Shown: positions 46,030 through 54,520 of the stretch, piece after piece
How positions within the stretch are numbered: position 1 is the stretch's first letter
How the letters are laid out: each line of letters opens with the position of its first letter
Assembly (NCBI GenBank): GCA_910578075.1
Contig: CAJTPK010000020.1
Span: 6,843-70,842, forward strand
Direction: 5' to 3'
From: an uncultured Muribaculaceae bacterium
Lineage (GTDB): Bacteria > Bacteroidota > Bacteroidia > Bacteroidales > Muribaculaceae
Length of the DNA: 64,000 nucleotides
The notes under the pieces: model-generated
Databases searched by the model: none
What the model saw: only the letters and a program-made list of their open reading frames with translations
Told to the model about the DNA's origin: nothing
Position numbers and translations under genes: made by a program

Positions 46030-46770
46030 TCAATCCTTCAAGAGAATCGAAGATTCTTTCGCCTCAATATCATACATTTCTTTGAGCATGTATATCAGCT
46101 CTTTCGCCATGTATCTGTTGATAAAGGGCGATAGCGTAACGCCCTTTATCAATTCCTTTGTATTCACAGGAAATTCTACAGATTCTTGCTTCTGCCCTTG
46201 TTCCGCCAAAGGTGAGATATTGAAATTATTTTCATCAATCTTTCCGAAATAGAAACGGGTCTCCCTTTCATCACAGTAGGCAGGATGCTTCAGAAACAGA
46301 TTGTCTTCAGCGGAATTACAACTGCTGTCTCTCTCGTAGATAATGTCTGCGCACATGCAGTCATATCCGTTGCAATCGATTGATGCTGCGATGCTATTTG
46401 CGTCAGACTCTATCCTTACACCGATTCTTTGGGCGTAACATTCCCACATAAGAATATTTTCGATTTTTTGCCATGTCCAGCAGGAAGTAGGAAGCTCTGC
46501 AAATTCTCTATGTTTCTTGCTTTTCTCAGTAATACGATTTGTATCCTCTTGTATATGGGACTTATCCGGTGGCTGCGTATTATTTCCGACAGCATGGAAT
46601 CCAAATTGGAGTTTAATGTCGAGTTGTGACTCCAGTGCATCCTTGAAAGTCTTTCTGTATGCCACATAAAACATATTTGTCTTAAGTAGTTTAAGAAAAT
46701 ATGTCAGAGGCATATACCGATACAAAGGTCGGTATAAATCAAATCTCTTGGGTGTGCATATCCTTTCCAT
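46030..46770 (-). CDS. DUF2971 domain protein
   Basis: 246 residues, no signal peptide. The N-terminal LYRPLYRYMPLTYFLKLLKTN and the central ILMWECYAQRIGVRI fit the DUF2971 pattern (lYRY…, mWshYa…GvaI), as does the late block CDERETRFYF. The DUF2971 family has no established function; members are often near mobile or defence-type genes. The ATG overlaps the stop codon of the upstream LRR lipoprotein by one base (TAATG), so they are translationally coupled, an unexpected pairing of a cytosolic DUF with a surface lipoprotein. Confidence 0.8.
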   Translation of the reverse strand: MERICTPKRFDLYRPLYRYMPLTYFLKLLKTNMFYVAYRKTFKDALESQLDIKLQFGFHAVGNNTQPPDKSHIQEDTNRITEKSKKHREFAELPTSCWTWQKIENILMWECYAQRIGVRIESDANSIAASIDCNGYDCMCADIIYERDSSCNSAEDNLFLKHPAYCDERETRFYFGKIDENNFNISPLAEQGQKQESVEFPVNTKELIKGVTLSPFINRYMAKELIYMLKEMYDIEAKESSILLKD

Positions 46771-48377
46771 TATTCCTCCATTTCGTAAATGTTTTCAATA
46801 TTTGCTGCCTTGATCAATTCACAATTCGCATATATCTCCTTACATCCTTTCGGTATATATAAAGATTTAATTTTTGCTTTTTTGAATATATCTGGGTCGA
46901 ATGAATTGATTAATGTCTCATCAGTCCATTTCACATATAGATTCTCAATTGATGTATTAACGAAAGCGCTTCCAGAAATATACGTAATAGATTTTGGCAA
47001 ATACAGTTTCTCAACCGAGGAATTTTCAAATGCATAAAAATCAATTCGAAATATTCCTTCTTCTAAAATTACGGTTTCAAGCTTTTTTAAATCTTGGAAG
47101 AAATAGGAAAATATAATAGTTGCATTGCCTCCAATAGTAGCATTCTTTAAATTTTCGCCTACTAGAAAATTTAGTTTATACCTATGACTGTTGTCAAAGT
47201 TTCTTCCAATATAAATTTCTTCAAGTTCGGAGCCAAATATGTTTCTCAAGGATTCATAATTATGAAAGTTCTCTTCTAAAGATAATGTTCGTTCAGAATT
47301 GTTCACAATTAATTTTGAAAGTCCAGAATTATAACAAAAACCGTAATTAATAATTTTCACAGAAGACGGAATATTAATTGATGATAGAGAAGAACAACTC
47401 GAAAATGCATAACTACCAATGGTTGTCAATCCATCTGGAAGCTTGACTGATTTTAGCGAGGAGCATCCATAAAATGCCGAATTGCCAATGGTTGTCAGTC
47501 CATCTGGAATATTAATTGATGTTAACGAAGAACATTCCTCAAATGCCGAATTGCCAATAGTCGTTAGTCCATCTGGAAGCTTGACTGATTTTAGCGAGGA
47601 GCATCCATAAAATGCCGAATTGCCAATGGTTGTCAGTCCATCTGGAATATTAATTGATGTTAACGAAGAACATTCCTCAAATGCCGAATTGCCAATAGTC
47701 GTTAGTCCATCTGGAAGATTAATTGATGTTAGCGAAGAGCATCCTTTAAAGGCTTCTCCTCCTATTTTCGTTACGCTCTTAGGAATGTTTATTGATGTCA
47801 GAGATTTAAGATCTGCAAAATCAGAGTATCCAATTTGTTCTAATCCATCAGGAAGGATAATTGTGGTTAAATTTGTACAACCAGCAAAAGGATGATTACA
47901 AATTTTTGATACTGTATTTGGTATTTCAATTGAAATTAGGTCATTATGTCCGCTGAAACCTCTTGCGAGGGCTCTTAGGATGTAGTTACAGCCGTCAATT
48001 GTGACAGATCGGTAAAGTTTCACTTTGCCGCCAAGTGACAGTTTTAATTCGTATTCGTCTACACCTACTGCCTCAAGGTGAGTGTCGACTATCCTATATT
48101 TCACATGGTTGAGGTAGAATGTGGTTTTTGAATCTGATTCCCATTTGAATGGTACGCCAGTGGAGGTTGTGCCGTCGGGATTGATTGTTACATCAAGGTT
48201 CTTGTCTTCGTTTTCTCCTGGGGCAGGAGTGTCAGGTTCGTCAGGTTTGTCAGGGTTCTCGGAGTTCTCGACATCCGGTTTCTGAGGGGTGTCGGGTGTC
48301 ACAGGGTCATCCTTCTCGCAGGAGGCGAGGCTAAAGACGAGGGTTGCGATAAGCGGCAGGATAAAGTATCTTTTCAT
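46770..48377 (-). CDS. BspA-like leucine-rich-repeat lipoprotein
   Basis: 535 residues. Lipoprotein signal with lipobox LASC (Cys20), then a Pro/Asp/Glu-rich linker (residues 24-60) that would hold the domain off the outer membrane. LRR_5 repeats of 23 residues run from about 140 (IPNTVSKICNHPFAGCTNLT, then DGLTTIGNSAFEECSSLTSI). Two adjacent pairs of repeats are encoded by an exact 138-bp tandem duplication. Probably a surface adhesin-like protein. Its gene is preceded by a 365-base structured leader from a canonical promoter and is coupled to the DUF2971 gene. Confidence 0.9.
   Translation of the reverse strand: MKRYFILPLIATLVFSLASCEKDDPVTPDTPQKPDVENSENPDKPDEPDTPAPGENEDKNLDVTINPDGTTSTGVPFKWESDSKTTFYLNHVKYRIVDTHLEAVGVDEYELKLSLGGKVKLYRSVTIDGCNYILRALARGFSGHNDLISIEIPNTVSKICNHPFAGCTNLTTIILPDGLEQIGYSDFADLKSLTSINIPKSVTKIGGEAFKGCSSLTSINLPDGLTTIGNSAFEECSSLTSINIPDGLTTIGNSAFYGCSSLKSVKLPDGLTTIGNSAFEECSSLTSINIPDGLTTIGNSAFYGCSSLKSVKLPDGLTTIGSYAFSSCSSLSSINIPSSVKIINYGFCYNSGLSKLIVNNSERTLSLEENFHNYESLRNIFGSELEEIYIGRNFDNSHRYKLNFLVGENLKNATIGGNATIIFSYFFQDLKKLETVILEEGIFRIDFYAFENSSVEKLYLPKSITYISGSAFVNTSIENLYVKWTDETLINSFDPDIFKKAKIKSLYIPKGCKEIYANCELIKAANIENIYEMEE
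47431..47706. repeat. Exact 138-bp tandem duplication inside the LRR lipoprotein
   Basis: Two identical 138-base units (47431-47568 and 47569-47706), each coding two 23-residue LRRs, with no differences seen by eye. A third, diverged unit follows at 47707. Identity at every base, including third codon positions, indicates a very recent duplication or ongoing conversion. Confidence 0.95.
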
Positions 48378-48743
48378 GTTGTCTTTGGTCGTTGACCACT
48401 CCCCGGTCAGCGGTTTTAACGGTGGAAAAAAGAAAAGCGCGGGAGTCTGTACTTGTCACCGTCCCACTTATCGAGGCTTCTCGCATTGCCCTTAGTCATC
48501 GGACGGCAACACCAGAAGCCCACGCTTATATGCAGATAGCTCCCGACAGAGCATACCTAATGCTCTATCGGGTGCGATATATACATATCCACGGGCGTCA
48601 GATGCCGCCTTATTCCTGACGACTAATTGAAATTTTGCGAGAATTCCGATAAGTCAAGAACAAGCGCGTCGTAACGCTTTCACTAATAAAAATCAGCTAA
48701 CCCTTCCCCCAAACCCCGGACCGGGGCTTCCGGAAACGGTCTG
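48378..48743 (-). ncRNA. Long structured leader or ncRNA upstream of the LRR lipoprotein
   Basis: The predicted transcript runs about 365 bases before the lipoprotein ATG and has several strong stems. One is a 13-bp hairpin with one G-U pair (CCCGATAGAGCAT and ATGCTCTGTCGGG, about 48541-48572). Others are a CGAG-AAGC-CTCG tetraloop near 48471-48482 and a CCCCGG/CCGGGG stem near 48714-48726. A GACCGGGGAGTGGTC block lies just before the start codon. The only ORFs crossing it look incidental. No terminator separates it from the coding region, so a cis-acting leader is more likely than a separate RNA. Confidence 0.6.
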
Positions 48744-48748
48744 CCTTG

Positions 48749-48780
48749 CAAATTTATGAATTCCAGCGGATATCTCCAAA
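48749..48780 (-). promoter_or_regulatory. Promoter of the LRR lipoprotein leader
   Basis: Minus strand: -33 TTTG (48777-48780), 20-base spacer, -7 TAAATTTG (48749-48756). Confidence 0.82.
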
Positions 48781-48873
48781 TCTGCAATTCATTATTAATG
48801 TTCTGTAAACGAATTTAATCGATTGTGTTGAATTATTCTATTTCCATACAAGCCCCTGTAGCAAGATATAGAT

Positions 48874-48927
48874 TAATCACTTTCAAAAGGGATAATTTGA
48901 AGAAAATATCCCTTTTGAAAGTGATTA
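48874..48927. repeat. 21-bp perfect inverted repeat with 12-nt loop
   Basis: Arms at 48874-48894 and 48907-48927 (core CACTTTCAAAAGGGATA and its complement). It lies between the end of the MNT gene (49014) and the LRR promoter. It may terminate the HEPN/MNT transcript, though no clean T-run follows on the minus strand. Apart from it I see nothing in 48781-49013. Confidence 0.85.
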
Positions 48928-49013
48928 TTTTGAACTATTTGATAAAGTGAGATGATATAGAATATGGGAATATCGTGCCGCTTTGGCAATTCGGACTGAA
49001 TTATTAGAGTTGG

Positions 49014-49355
49014 TTATGGTATGGCAGTCGGATTCAGGGGGCGGAGGGATATGCCGAGACGGTCGATATGGTCGGTGAGGGCTGGATTGGTTATGGCTGA
49101 ATAGCGTACGATGTCAACGCAATAGGGCAGCATGGAATCTTCTATCTGCATGATGATACTGATCATGTCCTGATGCGAAACTCCCTCTCCTATCAATGCT
49201 ATGTCGATGTCGGAAAACGGTTTGAATGTTCCTTTGGCTCTCGATCCGAATATCCTTGCATCCTCAACCGTGGGTATGGAGAATATAATCTGTCTCAGCA
49301 GAGAGATGTTCTCTGCTGACAAGCCTGTTGTTTTCTCCAGCTCCTCAGATTTCAT
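49014..49355 (-). CDS. MNT-type nucleotidyltransferase (antitoxin-like)
   Basis: 113 residues, minimal nucleotidyltransferase. The signature GSRAKGTFKPFSDIDIAL contains the GS and DxD metal-binding residues, and the third acidic residue is likely in YCVDIVRY. In HEPN/MNT modules the MNT protein adenylylates the HEPN toxin at a tyrosine and inactivates it. It starts 15 bases after the HEPN-like gene. The last residues (SLRPLNPTAIP) are atypical. Confidence 0.88.
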   Translation of the reverse strand: MKSEELEKTTGLSAENISLLRQIIFSIPTVEDARIFGSRAKGTFKPFSDIDIALIGEGVSHQDMISIIMQIEDSMLPYCVDIVRYSAITNPALTDHIDRLGISLRPLNPTAIP

Positions 49356-49370
49356 ATTTGCGTATTGATT

Positions 49371-49802
49371 TTAGATGAAGGATTGCATCGTTCGTTCAAA
49401 TTCGCGGAAGAGCGGGAGATAGACCATAATAACATTGTCATATATTATGCCAGCCTCGGATTCATCGTAGGCGTGGCTTGTTATGTTGCGGTCTGTGATT
49501 GAATTCATCCACCTGGAGTCTGATATGAGTCCGAGTTTAAGGGCTGTTCTGAAAGCGTCTCTCGATCCCATTATCCCTTCCGTGCCTTGATATTCAAGAT
49601 AGTCTTTTATGACTTTCCATGCCAGCTCCTGTGTGAATTCAAAGCGTTGCAGAAGCCCCTCCTTAAGAAGCTGAATTGATTCCTTTGGTATCGGTGAAGC
49701 ATCAGCCTCGCTTACTATTTCTCCTGCCTCGGCAAGGCGTGCCAAAGCATTCCGGAAATTATTGAACCGCTGAATCCACCTTATATCCTTTGAATCTTCC
49801 AT
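49371..49802 (-). CDS. HEPN-like protein, HI0074 family (nucleotidyltransferase partner)
   Basis: 143 residues from the start MEDSKDIRWIQRF; an upstream in-frame ATG would begin inside the hairpin at 49830-49870 and is disfavoured. HI0074-type helical bundle with FEFTQELAWKVIKDYLEYQG and the segment DRNITSHAYDE. The latter contains an R-x4-H motif like the HEPN nuclease site, together with the tyrosine environment that MNT partners modify. Paired with the downstream MNT gene: a probable toxin-antitoxin module, although HI0074 proteins are less clearly toxic than HepT. Confidence 0.85.
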   Translation of the reverse strand: MEDSKDIRWIQRFNNFRNALARLAEAGEIVSEADASPIPKESIQLLKEGLLQRFEFTQELAWKVIKDYLEYQGTEGIMGSRDAFRTALKLGLISDSRWMNSITDRNITSHAYDESEAGIIYDNVIMVYLPLFREFERTMQSFI

Positions 49803-49829
49803 GCAAATGTTATTATGTTTTACAAATTT

Positions 49830-49870
49830 AATCAAATACACCGGATTTTCAAAAAACGGTGTATTTGATT
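49830..49870. terminator. 14-bp hairpin between purF and the HEPN/MNT pair
   Basis: Perfect stem AATCAAATACACCG/CGGTGTATTTGATT (49830-49843 with 49857-49870), 6 bases after the purF stop. It probably ends the purF transcript. Its position 28 bases before the HEPN start would also suit an autoregulatory operator. Confidence 0.65.
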
Positions 49871-49876
49871 TTTCTT

Positions 49877-51751
49877 TTACCGGGCTGCGGTGCGACCTTC
49901 GTAGTAGTTGATAAAGGCTTTGTTGACCAGGCTGTTGCCGCCGGGGGTGGGGTAGTCGCCGGTGAAATACCAGTCGCCCGGATGGTCGGGTATTGCCTTG
50001 TGCATCTCCCCTACCGTCTGATATACAATCTCTATCTCCGCATGTGTGCCTTCCGGTGTCAGCAGTTCGGCGATCTTTGCCGCAACCTCTTTATCGGAGA
50101 AAGGCGCGTAGATCTCTTTCACATAATTCTTGATCTCCTCTTTCGGGAGCTCATCCTGAGCCTTGCAGCGGTGGTAGACGCTGTCGATGACATATCGCAT
50201 ACCGCGTTCCTCCAAAAGCGCCATAGCGGCCTTAAAAGCGATGAATTCACCCATGCGCGACATGTCTATGCCGTAGCAGTCGGGGAAACGTACCTGCGGA
50301 GAACTGGATACTATCACCATCTTGCGCGGATGCAGGCGGTCGAGGATGCGTATGATTGACTGTCGCAGCGTTGTGCCGCGCACGATGCTGTCATCTATTA
50401 CCACAAGGTTGTCGCCGGGACGTATCGAGCCGTATGTGATGTCGTAGACATGCGCCGCAAGGTCATCGCGGGTGCTTCCTTCAGCTATGAATGTGCGCAG
50501 CTTGATATCTTTCAATGCTACTTTCTCCTTGCGTACGCGTCTGCGGAGAATGTGGGCGATGTTGTCATCGGTGAGATTTCCTGAGGCGGAAAGATGTTGG
50601 ATATCGGAAATCTTGCTCTTGATGAGATGATCTTCGATACCCTCTACGAGACCGAAGAACGCCACTTCCGCGGTGTTGGGGATAAATGAGAATACGGTGT
50701 TGTCTATGTCATGGTCAACAGCCTCAAGCACTTGCCCGACAAGCCTGTGTCCAAGGTTCTTGCGTTCACGGTAAATGTCGTAATCGGAGCCGCGCGAGAA
50801 GTATATCCTCTCGAAACTGCAGCGGGCGTTGGCACCCTGCGGCAGTATGCGGTCGAGACGTGCGGAGCCGTCACGGTCAACGATTATAGCCTCTCCGGGC
50901 TGTAGCTCCCTGACATCTGCCAGCTGGAGATTGAAGGCGGTCTGTATCACCGGTCGCTCGCTTGCCACCACAACAATCTCCTCATCCTTGTAGTAGAAAG
51001 CCGGACGGATACCGTGAGGATCGCGCATGGCGAACATATCGCCATTGCCTACGATGCCGCATATCACGTAGCCTCCGTCCCACGACGGAGCGCAGCGTTT
51101 CAGGATATTTGTCACATTGAGGTCACGCGCTATCCCCTCGGAAAGATCAAGAGCGGTGCGCCCTGCATTCTTATGGATTTCGAATAGACGCTCGTTCTCA
51201 CGGTCCAAGGCGTGTCCGAGCTGTTCAAGCAGTAGGAATGTATCGGCATAGAGGCGGGGATGCTGTCCGGTACTGATTATGGAGTTGAAGATTTCATCGA
51301 CGTTGGTCATGTTGAAATTTCCGCAAAGCAGCAAGTTTCGCGAGCTCCAGTTATTGCGACGCATGAAAGGGTGGACGTAATTTATGCCCGAACGACCGGT
51401 AGTGCTGTAACGCAGATGACCCATGTAAACCTCTCCGAGGAAAGGGAGATATTCGGTGTCGACGCCATCGGAAGCCGCCATTTCCAGGTCATCGTGCACT
51501 TCTGCGAAGATCCGGCTGATCGCATCAGAACCTAAGGCACGTTTACGGAAGATATATTCCTGCCCCGGAGGTGTGTTTAGTTTCACGCAACCGATTCCCG
51601 CAGCCTCCTGCCCACGGTTGTGCTCCTTCTCCATGATGAGGTAGAGTTTGTTCAGCCCGTAGAATTCCGAGCCATACTTTTCCTTGTAATACGACAGGGG
51701 TTTGAGCAGGCGTATCATCGCCACGCCACACTCATGCTTGATCAGTTCCAT
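49877..51751 (-). CDS. purF: Amidophosphoribosyltransferase, long Bacteroidetes form
   Basis: First committed step of purine synthesis: PRPP + glutamine to phosphoribosylamine. 624 residues, longer than the usual 470-505. The Ntn nucleophile is probably Cys8 in MELIKHECGVAMIRL, after a short propeptide; the usual CGI/CGV start is followed by an unusual MIRLLKP. Glutaminase motifs YMGHLRYSTTGRSG and RDPHGIRP are present. The PRTase PRPP loop is VVIDDSIVRGTTLRQS, with KSKISD-type insertions and a long C-terminal extension. It is monocistronic, about 30 kb from the other pur genes, and has its own promoter. Confidence 0.93.
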   Translation of the reverse strand: MELIKHECGVAMIRLLKPLSYYKEKYGSEFYGLNKLYLIMEKEHNRGQEAAGIGCVKLNTPPGQEYIFRKRALGSDAISRIFAEVHDDLEMAASDGVDTEYLPFLGEVYMGHLRYSTTGRSGINYVHPFMRRNNWSSRNLLLCGNFNMTNVDEIFNSIISTGQHPRLYADTFLLLEQLGHALDRENERLFEIHKNAGRTALDLSEGIARDLNVTNILKRCAPSWDGGYVICGIVGNGDMFAMRDPHGIRPAFYYKDEEIVVVASERPVIQTAFNLQLADVRELQPGEAIIVDRDGSARLDRILPQGANARCSFERIYFSRGSDYDIYRERKNLGHRLVGQVLEAVDHDIDNTVFSFIPNTAEVAFFGLVEGIEDHLIKSKISDIQHLSASGNLTDDNIAHILRRRVRKEKVALKDIKLRTFIAEGSTRDDLAAHVYDITYGSIRPGDNLVVIDDSIVRGTTLRQSIIRILDRLHPRKMVIVSSSPQVRFPDCYGIDMSRMGEFIAFKAAMALLEERGMRYVIDSVYHRCKAQDELPKEEIKNYVKEIYAPFSDKEVAAKIAELLTPEGTHAEIEIVYQTVGEMHKAIPDHPGDWYFTGDYPTPGGNSLVNKAFINYYEGRTAAR

Positions 51752-51770
51752 CAGTGCAAGTTTGAAAATG

Positions 51771-51802
51771 CAAAATTAATCAACACCCTCCGTTCCTGCA
51801 AA
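51771..51802 (-). promoter_or_regulatory. Promoter of purF
   Basis: Minus strand: -33 TTTG (51799-51802), 20-base spacer, -7 TAATTTTG (51771-51778), about 20 bases before the purF ATG. No PurR-like palindrome was noticed. Confidence 0.85.
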
Positions 51803-52172
51803 ATCATATAGTAAAAAAATGCTTGGAGATTCTAAAATTTCTTGGCAACAGCCCAGTATCTAATGAATTTTTGATTCTCAGGCGGTTTTATAGGTGCGTG
51901 ATATATCTGTAATAATCTAATTAGCAATTAAATATGGAGTTTATCTACAACTCGGCATTTTGGCGTGAAATAGAATTGTAAAAGGTGATTTTTCGGCTTT
52001 CATCTTAAATTTTGTCAAGATTGTTGAGTTATACGGGTTTTTTATTATTTTTGTAAAGATTATCAGTGACACCCCGGTTTTGACTTCCCCTATGAGTCGG
52101 AGGTCAAGATTGAGGTGTGTCTGTGTTTTTAATTCTCATATAATTTCAGGTGCTGAACAGGCACGCATAAAT
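51803..52172 (+). other. Divergent intergenic region with ybeY promoter and leader
   Basis: AT-rich, no ORF. A -7 box TATTTTTG at 52046-52053 with a weak upstream TTG probably starts the ybeY-mnmG transcript. The leader of about 110 bases has one hairpin (TTGAC-TTCC with GGA-GGTCAA, 52079-52107). I see nothing else in 51810-52020. Confidence 0.5.
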
Positions 52173-52595
52173 ATGATTGAATTCATGACGGAGGGGGTGG
52201 AGATGCCCCGGCTCGATTTCGACAAGGTGAGACGATGGATAGCGTTGGTTGTTTCCAACCATGGCTATACAGTCGGCAACCTTACATATTGCTTCTGTGA
52301 TGACGAGTATATTCTGGAGACCAACCGAAAGTTTCTTCAGCATGATTATTATACCGACATCATCACTTTCGATTATACCCGTCGCGATAGGGTCGGGGGT
52401 GACATGGTTATCTCGCTCGATACCGTGGCTTCAAATGCGGAGCAGATCGGTGTGACGTATGATAGCGAGTTGCTTCGTGTAATCATCCACGGTGTTCTCC
52501 ATCTTTGTGGTATAGATGATAAGGGACCGGGGGAGAGAGAGGTAATGGAAGCTGAGGAGAATAAGGCTCTTTCGATTTATAAAGATTTAAGATGA
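52173..52595 (+). CDS. ybeY: Endoribonuclease YbeY (rRNA maturation)
   Basis: Zinc-dependent ribonuclease acting in 16S rRNA 3' maturation and ribosome quality control. The start MIEFMTEGVEMPRLD (140 residues) is chosen; an ORF extension to 52080 lacks similarity. The metal motif reads HGVLHLCGIDDKG: the first two histidines are kept while the third ligand position (H-G-x-L-H-L-x-G-Y-D-H) is Asp, a variant I believe is common in Bacteroidetes. FDYTRRDRVGGDMVIS matches the family core. Its stop overlaps the mnmG start (ATGA). Confidence 0.93.
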   Translation: MIEFMTEGVEMPRLDFDKVRRWIALVVSNHGYTVGNLTYCFCDDEYILETNRKFLQHDYYTDIITFDYTRRDRVGGDMVISLDTVASNAEQIGVTYDSELLRVIIHGVLHLCGIDDKGPGEREVMEAEENKALSIYKDLR

Positions 52596-54499
52596 GATTC
52601 GATTTCGATGTCATAGTGGTCGGAGGTGGCCACGCTGGATGTGAGGCTGCCGTGGCGGCTGCACGTCTGTCTGCCTCTACTTTGCTGATAACCAAGGATA
52701 TGAACCGTATCGCGCAAATGTCCTGCAATCCTGCTATTGGAGGAATAGCCAAGGGGCAGATTGTCAGAGAGATAGATGCACTTGGCGGTCAGATGGGTAT
52801 TGTGGCAGACAAGACGGCGATACAGTTCCGCATGCTGAATCGCTCCAAAGGTCCGGCGGTGTGGAGTCCGCGTGTGCAGAGCGATCGTGCAAAATATATT
52901 GACGCATGGCGTGAGGTGATCGACAATACCCCCAACCTCTCTGTTTTTCAGGATACTGTAACTGAATTTATCTTTAATGAGGATAATTCGGAAGGTGAAA
53001 GAAAACTTGAGATTGCGGGTGTCCGCACGTCGCTTGGTGTTGAATTTCACGCCCGTCAAGTGGTGTTGACCGCCGGTACTTTCCTCAATGGCATAATGCA
53101 TTTTGGACCTACTCAGATTGAGGGAGGACGTATATCGGAGGATTCCTCAAAGGGTCTTACAGAGCAGCTGAAAGGTATCGGATTCCGTACTGACAGAATG
53201 AAAACCGGCACCCCTGCCCGTATTGACGGACGCTCAATCAACTTTGCTTTGGCAGAGGAGCAGACGGGAGATCTCGGAGATTTCCATAAGTTCTCGTTTC
53301 TGCCGGATGTGAAGCGCGTGCTTAAGAATCGTTCCTGCTGGATAGTCCATACCAATCCCGAGGTGCATGCTGTGCTAAATGACAACCTTGCCGATTCGCC
53401 TCTTTATAATGGTCAGATAAAAAGTATCGGTCCGCGTTATTGTCCGAGTATCGAGACAAAGATTGTCACATTTTCCGATAAGGAGAGTCATCAGCTTTTC
53501 CTCGAACCGGAAGGTGAGACCACTGAAGAATATTACATCAACGGCTTCTCCAGTTCTCTTCCGTGGAAGGTTCAGATGGATGCTCTCCAGCTTGTACCGG
53601 CTCTCGCGGATGTGCAGTTCTATCGTCCGGGTTATGCAATCGAATATGACTTCTTTGATCCGACACAGCTTGGTCATGATCTTCAGACACGACTTGTCGA
53701 AGGTCTATACTTCGCCGGTCAGGTTAATGGAACCACAGGATATGAGGAAGCTGCCGCACAGGGTCTGATGGCGGGTCTGAATGCTGCTCGCAGGAGTGTA
53801 GGAAAAACTCCGCTCGTTTTGGGTAGGGAGCAGGCATATATCGGAGTGCTTATCGATGATCTTGTCACCAAAGGTGTTGATGAGCCGTATCGTATGTTTA
53901 CATCCCGTGCAGAATATCGCATACTGTTGCGTCAGGATGATGCCGACATGCGGTTGACTCCGATCGGATATGAATATGGCCTTGCCTCGGCTGAACGATA
54001 TGAGGCGATGCTTTCGAAGAAGGAACAAAGAGACAAATTGATCTCTTTCTGCGAATCGTTCTTGGTGAAAGGCACAGACGAGATGAACCGTTTCCTTGAG
54101 GAGAACGGCACCACGCGTCTTAATGCCTCTTTGCGTCTTGTTGAGCTGGTGAAGCGTCCGCAACTGTCGATTCTGAAATTATCCGAGGCTTTGCCGAAAT
54201 TGAGAAAAGAGATTTCTGCGATAGAGGAGACAAGAAGGGATGAGATTGTCGAGGCTGCGGAAATCTTGATTAAATATGGGGGATATATTCTGCGGGAGCG
54301 TGAGCTTGCAGAGAAGCAGACCCGTCTTGAATATGTCAAGATTCCGGATTCAATGAATTTCGAGGAATTGAATGCTCTCTCTACCGAGGCGCGTCAGAAA
54401 CTGACGCGACAGCGCCCTGCGACTATAGGACAGGCGTCAAGAATCCCCGGTGTCTCTCCGGCGGATATAAACGTTCTTCTGCTGCTTTTGGGGCGATGA
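52592..54499 (+). CDS. mnmG: tRNA uridine-5-carboxymethylaminomethyl modification enzyme MnmG
   Basis: FAD-dependent subunit that, with MnmE, modifies the wobble uridine of tRNAs. 635 residues. The dinucleotide-binding start DVIVVGGGHAGCEAAVAAA, the GidA signatures QMSCNPAIGGIAKG and GPRYCPSIETKIVTF, and the C-terminal MnmE-binding helical domain (IPGVSPADINVLLLLLGR) are intact. It overlaps ybeY by 4 bases. A parS-like palindrome lies 22 bases after its stop; mnmG is origin-proximal with parAB in many bacteria. Confidence 0.98.
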   Translation: MRFDFDVIVVGGGHAGCEAAVAAARLSASTLLITKDMNRIAQMSCNPAIGGIAKGQIVREIDALGGQMGIVADKTAIQFRMLNRSKGPAVWSPRVQSDRAKYIDAWREVIDNTPNLSVFQDTVTEFIFNEDNSEGERKLEIAGVRTSLGVEFHARQVVLTAGTFLNGIMHFGPTQIEGGRISEDSSKGLTEQLKGIGFRTDRMKTGTPARIDGRSINFALAEEQTGDLGDFHKFSFLPDVKRVLKNRSCWIVHTNPEVHAVLNDNLADSPLYNGQIKSIGPRYCPSIETKIVTFSDKESHQLFLEPEGETTEEYYINGFSSSLPWKVQMDALQLVPALADVQFYRPGYAIEYDFFDPTQLGHDLQTRLVEGLYFAGQVNGTTGYEEAAAQGLMAGLNAARRSVGKTPLVLGREQAYIGVLIDDLVTKGVDEPYRMFTSRAEYRILLRQDDADMRLTPIGYEYGLASAERYEAMLSKKEQRDKLISFCESFLVKGTDEMNRFLEENGTTRLNASLRLVELVKRPQLSILKLSEALPKLRKEISAIEETRRDEIVEAAEILIKYGGYILRERELAEKQTRLEYVKIPDSMNFEELNALSTEARQKLTRQRPATIGQASRIPGVSPADINVLLLLLGR

Positions 54500-54520
54500 G
54501 GGTAGCTAATGAAAAGTTAA

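Noticed and set aside
47431..47706. Possible CRISPR or intergenic repeat
   Set aside because: The repeats are in frame and encode LRR units of the lipoprotein.
48392..48619. 75-codon plus-strand ORF opposite the lipoprotein leader
   Set aside because: It follows the complement of the leader hairpins and has no promoter; coding signal is weak.
52080..52172. N-terminal extension of YbeY
   Set aside because: The extra 31 residues are Arg/Ser-rich, lie over a leader hairpin and are not part of the family; the internal ATG at 52173 fits better.
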